NCBI GenBank assembly: GCA_905221605.1
Contig: CAJNDS010002144.1
Span: 277,647 to 339,646, forward strand
Source of the DNA: Symbiodinium natans
Taxonomy: Eukaryota; Sar; Dinophyceae; Suessiales; Symbiodiniaceae
DNA length: 62,000 nucleotides
Direction: 5' to 3'
Part shown: piece after piece, positions 36,064 to 43,835 of the stretch
Layout: every line of letters begins with the position of its first letter
Numbering within the stretch: the stretch's first letter is position 1
Notes under the pieces: generated by a model
What the model saw: the letters and a program-made list of their open reading frames with translations, nothing else
What the model was told of the DNA's origin: nothing
The model's database searches: none
Translations under genes and position numbers: made by a program

Positions 36064-36501
36064 ACCCTAAACCCTAAACCCTAAACCCTAAACCCTAAGC
36101 TCCTTCAAGCCTAAGCCCAGCTAAAACAGAAGTGGCCACGAATCTCCCAGCTGTTGCATCCCACGGCTTGCCACTAGTACTTGCAGGGGGACTTAGGGTT
36201 TAGGGTTTAGGGTTTAGGGTTTAGGGTTTAGGGTTTAGGGGGGTTTAGGGCTTACAAGGGTTTAGGGTGACGAACTTGCGGGTTTAGGGTGTAGACTTGG
36301 ACCGAGCTCAGACAGAACAGGGGCGGTTCTTTGCCATGGCCCTTAGGGTTTAGGGTTTAGGGTTTAGGGTTTAGGGTTTAGGGTTTAGGGTTTAGGGTTT
36401 AGGGTTTAGAGCTCAGGGTTTCGGGGTCTTGGCGTTGAGGGCTCACCTCACCCGAAGCCCAAGAAGTTAGAGTGTTTAGTGGCTGTCCGACTTTTCCACT
36501 T
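33600..36501. repeat. Mosaic of spacers and telomere-like arrays
   Basis: (AC)n at 33819-33843. CCCTAAA arrays at 34152-34290 and 34685-34750. TTTAGGG arrays at 34855-34915, 36189-36240 and 36342-36415. AT-rich unique segment at 35225-35345. A small direct repeat (CAAATCTGGAATTTCCC) at about 35509 and 35581. The plus- and minus-strand frames around 35422-36084 are low-complexity translations. No gene supported. Confidence 0.78.
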
Positions 36502-36611
36502 GGCTACACTCAGGAGGGTAGCTATAAATTAAACTTTTAGCTGCCTTAATAAGAAGCCCAATAAACCCAAAAAAGGTAAGGATCTAAAGTTACAGTAAAG
36601 TACCACAAAGT
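36502..36611. repeat. Dispersed repeat family F, copy 2
   Basis: Aligns end to end with 33489-33599 with scattered substitutions and small indels (shared AGGAGGGTAGCTATAA, CCCAATAAACCCAAAAA, AAGGATCTAAAGTT). Confidence 0.85.
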
Positions 36612-36739
36612 CCAGAACGGCCTGACCAAGCCTCTGAGCTGCGGGCACAGAAAGATCGGGCAGCTTCTCGATGAGTTTTGCAACCTTGGCCAGCTGAACC
36701 CTGAACCCTGAACCCTGAACCCTGAACCCTGAGGTCGGG

Positions 36740-36924
36740 TGAAGGATCAAAAAAAAAATAAGCATCAAAAAAAAAATAACCCCAAGGGATCAAAAAAAAA
36801 ATAAATAAGCATCAAAAAAAAAATAACCCATTTTTCCTCTTGGAATACAGCGGGGGGGGGAGGTTGGGGGGGTTTGGGGGGGGTTGGGGGGGGGGTTGGA
36901 GGGGGGGGGTTGGAGGGGGGGGGT

Positions 36925-36960
<36 letters not shown>
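36740..36960. repeat. ATCAAAAAAAAAATAAGC units then G-rich tract
   Basis: Four units of ATCA plus poly-A plus TAAGC or TAACC at 36748-36830, followed by over 100 bp of G-rich low complexity (36850-36958). A reverse-complement relative of the poly-A units occurs at 61466-61550. Confidence 0.88.
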
Positions 36961-36962
<2 letters not shown>

Positions 36963-36970
36963 CCCCCCCC

Positions 36971-37623
36971 CATTTGCAAACACAATGCTCGCACGATGGG
37001 TAGTAGTGGGTGGTGGTAGTGGTTGGAAAACCTTCTATTTTCTCGATCTTTTAATAGGAAAACCTCTATTTCTTCATATTCCCACAAGAAAACCTCTATT
37101 TTCTTCACGTTTTCATAGGAAACCTCTATCATCTCTATGTTTCCATCGGAAAACCTCTATTTGCATGTATTTTAAGAAAAACTTAAACTTTTTAGTATCC
37201 CAATGGCTTCAACAAGATTCATAAAGCACGCTTTGCAGTGGCACAGCTTGATAAAAACGCGGCGGGGTTGGGGTTGGCGCAGCCCCCCCCCCCCCACACC
37301 CCCCCACTTGGCTTTGCAGCACGCTTTGCACAGCTTAAAAAAAACAGCGGGGGGGTTGGGGGGGGCGCAGCCCCCCCCCATTTGCAAACAATGTTCGCAC
37401 GATGCGTAGAAGTGGTGGTAGTGGTTGGAAAACCTTCTAGTTTCTCGATCTTTCAATGGGAAAACCTCTAGTTCTTCATACTCCCACAAGAAAACGTCTA
37501 CTGTCTTCACGTTTTCATGAGAAATCCTCTATTATCTCTATGTTTCCATCGGAAAAACTCTACTTCTACATGTTTAAAGCAAAAAACTTCCATTTTCTTT
37601 GCATTCCAATGGCTTCAAAGAAC
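36971..37623. repeat. Tandem duplication of a unit of about 408 bp with internal 30-bp repeats
   Basis: Copy 1 begins CATTTGCAAACACAATGCTC at 36971 and copy 2 begins CATTTGCAAACAATGTTCGC at 37379. Each continues through GTGGTTGGAAAACCTTCTA and a run of diverged units of about 30 bp (GGAAAACCTCTATTTCTTCA type). Both end near ATGGCTTCAA. Read on the minus strand the 30-bp units give EVFLWEYEE and EVFLLKDRE-like decapeptides, so this may be a decayed protein repeat, but stops and poly-C runs interrupt it. Confidence 0.8.
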
Positions 37624-37846
37624 AATATATAATACATACTACATAATATATAAAATATACTATATAATGAATAATAAATCATAAATTAATTAATAATAAA
37701 TAATATCATATATTTTATATATTGTATATTATGTATACAGTATATATTATATATTATATACTTTATATTATGCATTATATGCAGTAGATAATATGCAATA
37801 TACAATACATGATATGCAATATACGACATATAATATACAATATGCG

Positions 37847-37882
<36 letters not shown>
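37624..37882. repeat. AT-rich simple sequence, left target flank
   Basis: Degenerate ATATAC/TATAAT sequence ending in (AT)n. The last four bases (ATAT, 37879-37882) are repeated immediately after the right LTR at 60468-60471 and may be the target duplication, although in AT-repeat DNA this is weak evidence. Confidence 0.85.
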
Positions 37883-37885
<3 letters not shown>

Positions 37886-38191
37886 GAGCTGACATGAGTG
37901 CATATGCATCTTCTGCTCTGTGATGCATTAGGACTCGGCAGACCACCTTGTAGTTTTCCTTTGCATGTGGAGTTTTGCAATTCGTAACAATGCCAATATT
38001 TTGGCTCAAGTACCGAGCTTGTGCCTTTGAGCACGGTAGAGTCGTACAGTAGCTCTTAGGTTGCTGTGCGGTCCGACCGGACGCACTCAGGCGTAGCTGC
38101 ACAAGTGCTTGAACTCGCGAAGTCGTAAAACAGCGTGACCGGGCTGTGATTGCATTGGCTTAGCGCAAGTCCAGTGCTGGTCGACTTCACA
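37883..38191 (+). repeat. 5' LTR
   Basis: 309 bp, TGTGAG to TTCACA, with a 5-bp terminal inversion (TGTGA/TCACA). It differs from the 3' LTR at two bases (CATGTGGAG versus CATGTAGAG near 37968, and TTAGCGC versus TTAGTGC near 38164). It contains a spliced-leader-like segment at 37998-38010. Confidence 0.95.
37998..38010 (+). promoter_or_regulatory. Spliced-leader relic in the 5' LTR
   Basis: ATTTTGGCTCAAG is identical to the last 13 bases of the 22-base dinoflagellate spliced leader, which is known from the family-wide sequence ending CCATTTTGGCTCAAG. Upstream GCC is also shared but offset by three inserted bases (GCCAAT then ATTTTGG). By known biology this motif is added to mRNA 5' ends by trans-splicing. 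Its place in the LTR suggests capture by reverse transcription of a trans-spliced RNA, or use as the R-region start. Confidence 0.8.
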
Positions 38192-38193
38192 AT

Positions 38194-38211
38194 TGGGGGC
38201 TGTTCTGGGAA
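38194..38211 (+). other. Primer binding site, tRNA-Pro type
   Basis: TGGGGGCTGTTCTGGGAA begins two bases after the LTR. Its complement ends in CCCCCA, giving C at the discriminator position before CCA, which is typical of eukaryotic tRNA-Pro. The position expected to be C61 of the T stem is C. The first eight bases equal those of known tRNA-Pro primer sites. Confidence 0.8.
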
Positions 38212-38298
38212 ACGTACAGCTCTTGTGCCTACGGCCCGAGTGGGCAAGCATTGCTTTGCTTGTCTGTCGCGGTCCGTGACCTGGACGCGTGGACTGTG

Positions 38299-38375
38299 TG
38301 CCACGCTTGCGGCCTGTTAACCAAGGCGCGGCGCTTCGCGTGCCACGCCTGCGGCCTGTTTACCAAGGCGCGGCA
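38299..38375 (+). repeat. Duplicated leader unit encoding CHACGL(L/F)TKAR
   Basis: Two tandem copies of a unit of about 40 bp (GCCACGCnTGCGGCCTGTT, then ACCAAGGCGCGGC) just before the Gag ATG. In one frame each reads CHACGLxTKAR, a CxxC zinc-ribbon-like half, and that frame ends in TAG at 38388. It could be a short upstream ORF in the leader. Confidence 0.6.
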
Positions 38376-38535
38376 ATGTCCGCAGAGGTAGCAGGTCAGG
38401 CCGAGGGCGTCACCCTCCTCGAAGCTATCGAGGGTGGAGACGTTCCCTATCCCGAGCGGATGAGCTACGTCGCTTGGCTTAAGTGGCGTAGGGAGACTGG
38501 CAGCCGTCCGTTGTCCAAGCGGGATGGGATCAGTA
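38376..38535 (+). CDS. N-terminal exon-like piece of Gag, cut by DNA transposon
   Basis: ATG at 38376 opens a frame beginning MSAEVAGQAEGVTLLEAIEG and continuing through ERMSYVAWLKWRRETGS to GIS at 38534. The frame is broken by the TA insertion of the 5.3-kb element. If the insert and one TA are removed, the next codons are ACT ACG CCA (T-T-P) at 43835-43843, exactly in the frame of the large downstream ORF. So this is the true N-terminus of Gag, 53 residues, and the disrupted copy cannot make full-length Gag from an unspliced transcript. Upstream candidate starts in the same frame (38289) lie in the duplicated leader and are less likely. Confidence 0.8.
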
Positions 38536-38561
38536 CCCAGAGACTCCAAAAGTCTTTAAAT
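38536..38561 (+). repeat. Left terminal inverted repeat
   Basis: 26 bp identical to the reverse complement of 43808-43833. Divergence starts right after AAAT. Confidence 0.93.
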
Positions 38562-38574
38562 TTAAGAAAGACCC

Positions 38575-38760
38575 TTAATTAAAAAAAAAACCGCTGAAAT
38601 CAGCCCTTAAACAAAGGATATTAGCTTAATTAAAGGTTAAAGTGTAAAACCAAACCTTGATTAGAAGGTTTTTCGCCTTAATTAAGAGTTGTGCGGTTCG
38701 AAGAAGCGCTTTTGGCTTAATTAGAGGTTTTTTTGGTGCATTCTTAATTAAAGGTTTTTT
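38575..38760. repeat. Left subterminal TTAATTAA motif cluster
   Basis: At least five variants of CCTTAATTAA or CTTAATTA, several next to GGTTTTT or AAAAACC. Similar motifs occur at the right end (43720-43790). Subterminal repeats of this kind are often transposase binding sites in DNA transposons. Confidence 0.65.
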
Positions 38761-38797
38761 GGTGTGGTACATGCAAGATGATGTCTCGTGACAGAGG

Positions 38798-40077
38798 CTA
38801 ATAAAGCACGGTCTGAAGCCTTTTTTTGACTGAGCTGGCTCGCAAAAGTGGTGGTTTTGGATTGCTTGCTGCAAACTTCTGCAACATTGCCCTTGAAACT
38901 CCGAGCATGCTGAACTCCCCGCCCCTGCGAACAGCATGCTTCGACAATGTGTGCCCAAACGATTCGTCCCGGTACGACCACGTTCTTCGTGGGTTCGCAG
39001 GCGAGGCAGCAATTTCAAGAACGTTCTTGTTGAAGGCACCCTTCATGTCCACCTCAATGCTGGAAGCGGCACCACTGCCGAAGGCATCCATCAACGAGCC
39101 CAAGCTTCCACCATCCATGGTTCCCGTCTGACTGTGCCGAGTCGTGTCGGTGGCAGAGTCTCTCTCTGTGCTCTCCTTCTGCATCTTGTAAAAGTAGCGA
39201 TGCAGGAGTTTGTTCTTGTGCGGCTGCTCTTGCCTGGTGTGCTTGAACCTTTCCTCGGACTCTCTCAGGAGGTCCTGCAAGGTGTCGGCTGCCACCTGCT
39301 CTGAAAGGTTGCTTTCGTTCAGGCCATTGAGCTCCAGGATTTTGGACCTCTGCGACCAAATCTGTGAGGGCACCAACCCACACCCAACAAAAAGAAATAT
39401 TACTGCAGCCAAGCCACCGGGTCATGAAGCCTTTCACAAACTCATTCGCTTCCTCGTGTTGAACCTCCGTGTTCTTCGTCAGCTCGTTGGCCCAGTCCAA
39501 GCAGTGCATGCCACTCTGCACAAGCTTCTCCAAGATCTTGCTCTTGCCACTCACGTCTGCTGCCTTGTAGTCGCTGAGGATCTTCGCTGCTGCTGCTCTG
39601 TGCTCGGGGGTGGCTTTCTTGGCCTTGCACTGGTAGGACAGCGAGGTCAGCAGTCCCGACAGCTGGCCTCTCTCCATGCCGATCTTGCCCACTGCTTCTG
39701 TTGGCTCGGTCTTCACTGCTTGCGACTTGGGTGTGGCCGTCCCCTTGGCAGCGGCCTTGGGCTCCTTCTTCGCTGCTTTTGCAGCAAACTTGCCCTTGGA
39801 GGTCGCAGGCTTAGCCGTCTTAGCCACTGCAAGCAAGCGAGTTCTTCTAAAGTGGAGCACGAGGGAACCGGTACCTTTGAGCACTCTGGGCACTGATGGG
39901 CATTGTCGGCCAGAGTATGTCTGGGCTTTCAAGGAGTGGCCTCCTTGTGTCGCAGGAGGCCACTCCTACACCCCCATACTGAGGAAAAAAAGAAAGAAAG
40001 AGAAAGAGCACCAGACACAGAGAGAGAAAGTTTGTATACATGTTTCCACGTATATATCTATACAGTTGTACACGTAC

Positions 40078-40110
<33 letters not shown>

Positions 40111-43100
40111 CAGATATACAGATATGTATGCATACACATGTATATTTCTCTGTATGTCTATTTTGGGTTATTTATCGATTTATATTTACATATATGCTAT
40201 CTGCAAATATATAGATATGTATATATATATATACATCAATATATATACACATATATATATGTATTTATGTATACACATATGATATATGATATATATATAT
40301 ATATATATATATGCATACATAAACACACCGGGGGGGGGGTGTAGGGTGTCGGGTTTAGGGTCCTAGGGTCCTGAACCTTAAACCCCAGACCCTAAACCTT
40401 AAACCTTAAAGCTTAAACACCAGACCCCTAAACCTTAAACCTTAAACCCTAAACCCTAAACCTTAAACCTTAAACCCCTAACCCTAAACCCTAAACCTTA
40501 AACCTTAAACCTTAAACCCGACACCCTAAACTCCAAACCCTGAACCCTAAATCCTAAGCCCTAAACTCTGAACCCTAAACCCTGACCCTAAACCCGAAAC
40601 CCTAGACCCTAAGCACTAACCCCTAAACCCGAAACCCTGAGCCCAAACCCTTCAACCCAAACCCTGAACCTTAAACCCCAGACCCTAAACCTTAAACCTT
40701 AAAGCTTAAACACCAGACCCCTAAATCTTAAACCCCTAACCCTAAACCCTAAACCTTAAACCTTAAACCCGACATCCTAAACTCCAAACCCTGAACCCTA
40801 AATCCTAAGCCCTAAACTCTGAACCCTAAACCCTGACCCTAAACCCGAATCTAGACCCTAAGCACTATTCCTAAACCCGAAACCCTGAGCCCAAACCCTT
40901 CAACCCAAACCCTGGACCCTAAAGCCTAAGCATAAAACCCCAAACCCTGAAGTCTAAACCCTAAGGCCTAAACCCTTAACCCCGAACCCTAAACCGTCAA
41001 CCCTAACCCCTAAGGCCTAAACCCGGCAACAGGAACCCGAGACCCCAAACCCTGAGGCCTCAAGCCTTAACCCTAAACCCTAAACCCTAGACCCTAGGGT
41101 CTACCCTAAAGACTAAACCCTAAACCATAAGGCCCATACCCGAAAGCCTGAAGAGTGCCACTGTCGACGAAACCCGTTCAAAAAACGTTAAAATTTTTAA
41201 CTTTTTTTAACATAATTTTTAACAACCTTTTCCTTTAGTTTCCCTTCTAAATCAATGTTAAAAATTGTTAAAAAAACGTTAAAAATTTTAACGTTTTTTG
41301 AACGGGTTCCCTCGGCAGTGGCACTCGAACGAAATCCAGACACACTATTCTTTTTGCGCGCTCCACCTCGGTGCATGCTGCCTGATCGATCAGCTCCGGA
41401 AGATGCTGCTAAGCCTGGATCACACGTGAAATGTCACGAACTGACACAAGCTGCAGAAGTCTTGACACAATCTTTGTACTTGCTTGGCTTGCATGACAAG
41501 CAGCTCTCAACTGGTGCACCGACGAGGCTCAATCTGTCTTCTGCTTCCTCCAAAAACAAGACACGGACAAACCCTAAACCCTAAACCCTAAACCCTAAAC
41601 CCTAACCCCTAAACCCTCAACCCTCAACCCTCAACCCTAAACCCTAAACCCCAAACCCTAAACCCTAAACCCTAAACCCTGAACCCCAAACCCTAAACCC
41701 TACACCCTAAGTTTATGCAATGCACTGCAGAGCATGGCTTCCACTGTAGTCCTGGGATCATGGGCCTCGGCTTGGTCACCATGGCCTGCCAAAACAAACA
41801 AAAAAGGAGTGCTCCTCCTCAATAGGAGAAGCCCTCCTGCAACTGAATTCAAAAGCATAAGTAGTGCAGCTGGGCCTGCTGCCTCCTCGGGAGCTGGTGG
41901 ACCACTGGCCTGACCGAGAGGCTGCATGGATAACAAACCCGAAACAAAATCATCCCCTTCACAAAAACAAATTGCCTCGGGACCCTCATCATCCACGGCA
42001 ACCGGCTGGCTGTCCCCAAGCCCTGCCGGGGAGTGGCTTGCTTGTTTGGCAGCGCACAAGCAACAGGACCTCAACTATTGCTGCCCAAGGAGCATTCCGA
42101 GGCTGGCTTCGTCTTGGCAATCTTACTGGGGGGACCGGTCTCCTCATGAGCAGACAAGGGCCAAGGGCAAAAGCTTCGAACGAACTAAGAAGGAGGCCCT
42201 CCTCGACAGGAGAGCCTCCTGTGCGAACAATTCTGCATGTATCCTCGTCCGGCTCGCCATCCACTTTGGTCCAGCTCTGATAGCTCCGCATGGAGGCTGG
42301 CGACCCGTCCCTCCTCTTCTCTGCTGCTTCGCAGCTCCTGCCTCTCTTCTCTGGAGGTGCCTCGTGTGAGAGAGCACACAAAGCACATGCATGTTGCAGA
42401 CACAAGAACAGTGTAGCCACACAGTGCAGCCCAGTAGCCGTGGAGGGTTCTTCGGGATAACCAGGGGCCTGGCCTTTGGCTTCGGGTGCTGCTGGGCCTT
42501 GGCTTCGCGGGAACAAAGAAAACACAAGCAACACAGGAAACTCTGAAAGTCTTTCTGCCGGAAAGGCACCGCTTCGGCTTGCTCTTGGCCCTCTTGGCCT
42601 GGATCTTCTTCCTCTTCATCACTCGGTGGCTGAAACTCCGGCTCGCCGGCATCCTTCCACCCCTTGACCTTGGCCCACCACACCTTTCGCTGCTTGCCCC
42701 TGTTCTTCTTCTTCTTCTTCGCCAAGGTGGGCTCAATGTAGTTGGCAAAGTCCTTCAGGTCCCACCGGCCTCCACTGCCCTTGCTGTAGGGATCCCAGAG
42801 GTTCTCTCGGTTGGCCGAGTAGATGTAGAGCTCACCTTAGCGAGGAGACCCTCCTATACAGGAGAACCTCCCAAAAACTGCAAGGCTCAACTTGAAGGAG
42901 ACCCTCCTAGAGTGAAGGAGAGCCTCCTGAAATCTGGATGCTGACATGTTGCACTTTGTGTTTAGGCAGCCACCCTCCCGCACATAGGACCAGTTGTGCT
43001 TGCATTTCTTGCACTTTCTCACATCGATGCCGGACATGTCATTGGGGTCCTCGTCCCACGGGTCGTCGTCCTTCTTCCACCACTGGGAGCCTTCACCCTT

Positions 43101-43145
43101 CTTGTCGCGGCCACCATCCTTCCAGCTGGAGCCCCACCCCTCAGC
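38798..43145 (-). CDS. Captured multi-exon gene of unknown function (minus strand)
   Basis: Four stretches read like exons on the minus strand. Exon A (about 43145-42932, after a CTCTGCAG acceptor) contains SQWWKKDDDPWDEDPNDM and a possible zinc motif CKKCKHNW with GGCLNTKC. Exon B (about 42840-42545) contains SANRENLWDPYSKGSGG, a Lys run and an acidic tail. Exon C (39826 to about 39420, after TTGCTTGCAG) is Lys/Ala-rich then helical (KILEKLVQSGMHCLDWANEL). Exon D (39361-38798, after CCCTCACAG) contains ERFKHTRQEQPHKNKLLHRY and ends at a stop at 38798. The region between B and C holds repeats and may be a long intron or lost exons. No transposase or known domain is recognised. Most likely it is host sequence carried by the transposon. 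Confidence 0.5.
39985..40330. repeat. AG-rich and AT microsatellites inside the DNA transposon
   Basis: GAAAGA-type tract at 39988-40030, then (AT)n, ATAC and ATAG mixtures to about 40320 and a short poly-G at 40330-40338. Confidence 0.9.
40371..41110. repeat. CCTTAAA/CCCTAAA variant repeats with a 293-bp tandem duplication
   Basis: Degenerate telomere-like units rich in CCTTAAA. A block starting CTGAACCTTAAACCCCAGAC at 40371 is repeated, with small deletions, from 40664 to about 40911, a higher-order duplication of roughly 293 bp. It continues as degenerate C-rich repeats to about 41110. Confidence 0.85.
41153..41326. mobile_element. 174-bp MITE with long terminal inverted repeats
   Basis: Left end GAGTGCCACTGTCGACGAAA and right end, reversed, GAGTGCCACTGCCGAGGGAA, continue as AACCCGTTCAAAAAACG and TTAAAATTTTTAAC on both sides, giving TIRs of about 48 bp around an AT-rich core. 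It is flanked by GAA on both sides (a possible 3-bp target duplication). Nested inside the gag-inserted transposon. Confidence 0.85.
41327..41720. other. Spacer and CCCTAAA tract inside the DNA transposon
   Basis: 41330-41565 is unique with a short plus-strand open frame. 41566-41710 is CCCTAAA with CCCTCAA variants. No gene supported. Confidence 0.7.
41806..42221. repeat. Hairpin pair GGAGnCCTCCT...AGGAGnCCTCCT flanking a 415-bp segment
   Basis: Imperfect palindromes at 41806-41840 and 42190-42221, related to the pair at 42842-42871 and 42895-42929. They probably bound an introner-like intron of the minus-strand gene. Confidence 0.55.
42842..42929. repeat. Hairpin pair bounding a short intron
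   Basis: Two direct copies of a self-complementary unit of about 30 bp (GGAGACCCTCCT, loop, AGGAGAnCCTCC) at 42842-42871 and 42895-42929. They lie exactly between coding stretches A and B of the minus-strand gene, so the presumed intron of about 90 bp consists largely of this repeat pair. Confidence 0.65.
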
Positions 43146-43807
43146 GACAGGACTGCAGAGAACCCTGGGCAACAATCTGAGCACACAAAATGCAGCCAAA
43201 AATACTGCAGCCAAGCGACACCAGAACCAGAACCTGACTGATGATGCCAAGACATCCCTGCTTGTGGCAGACAGAGGTCTGGAGCTGCACTGAAGGCTTT
43301 AGCTTGGGCCGAGAAGCTGGCTGGCAGGCAAAGAAGCTCAAACAACAAGTCTCACATGCACTGCACCTCACAGCATCTCCTCCTACTCTGCATGCACTGC
43401 ACACTCTCATGAGTCACTCCAGCAAGCAGATCTGCCACAGAACCTCTTAAATGAAAACATGTTAAGCAAACGGAAAACAAATCTGAAATTTCGTATCTAC
43501 CTAAAAGTATTTGCCAATGCTCCACGCAAATCAATCTGCCAAGATGCAGCTGAGCTCGAGCCTTTAAAATTGTGCAGGCAGAACAGGACGGCATGTAGAC
43601 CTATTGTTCTTTTCTACAGATATGTACACACACATCTCCTTGGATCTGCTCCATGCATCGATCTGGATCGATCATTCACTTGCATGCCAGACGGTGTCTT
43701 TATGAAACATATTGGGAAAGAAAAGCCCTTATTTAACACGTGTGAGAAAACCCTTTAATTAAGCAAATAGCCCTTAAATTAGATTTACGCATAATCCCTT
43801 AACCATG
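43146..43807. other. Right part of the DNA transposon without clear gene
   Basis: 43150-43450 has overlapping open frames on both strands, and a 5' exon of the minus-strand gene may lie here (CxxC-containing frame VCSACRVGGDAVRCSACETC at about 43350-43405, minus). 43450-43807 is unique, AT-richer, with TTAATTAA-type motifs near the end. Confidence 0.4.
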
Positions 43808-43833
43808 ATTTAAAGACTTTTGGAGTCTCTGGG
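43808..43833 (-). repeat. Right terminal inverted repeat
   Basis: Reverse complement of 38536-38561 over all 26 bases, followed by TA. Confidence 0.93.
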
Positions 43834-43835
43834 TA

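Larger units (their letters stand above)
38536..43833. mobile_element. 5.3-kb TIR DNA transposon inserted in gag
   Basis: Perfect 26-bp terminal inverted repeats starting CCCAGAGACTCC (38536-38561 and 43808-43833), each flanked by TA (38534-38535 and 43834-43835). Subterminal CTTAATTAA-type motifs are repeated near both ends (38575-38760, 43720-43790). The interior carries an intron-bearing minus-strand gene, AT and telomere-variant repeats and a MITE. No transposase is recognisable, so it is probably a non-autonomous, gene-carrying element. TA target use fits Tc1/mariner-like or related superfamilies, but the TIR is not one I recognise. Confidence 0.88.

Noticed and set aside
36765-37132. 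Proline- or glycine-rich proteins
   Set aside because: Produced by poly-G/poly-C tracts. No start or conserved flank.
37883-38191. LTR end placed at CACAAT instead of TTCACA
   Set aside because: The extra AAT shared after both LTRs is short. TG...CA ends give equal 309-bp LTRs, a 5-bp inversion and a primer site two bases away.
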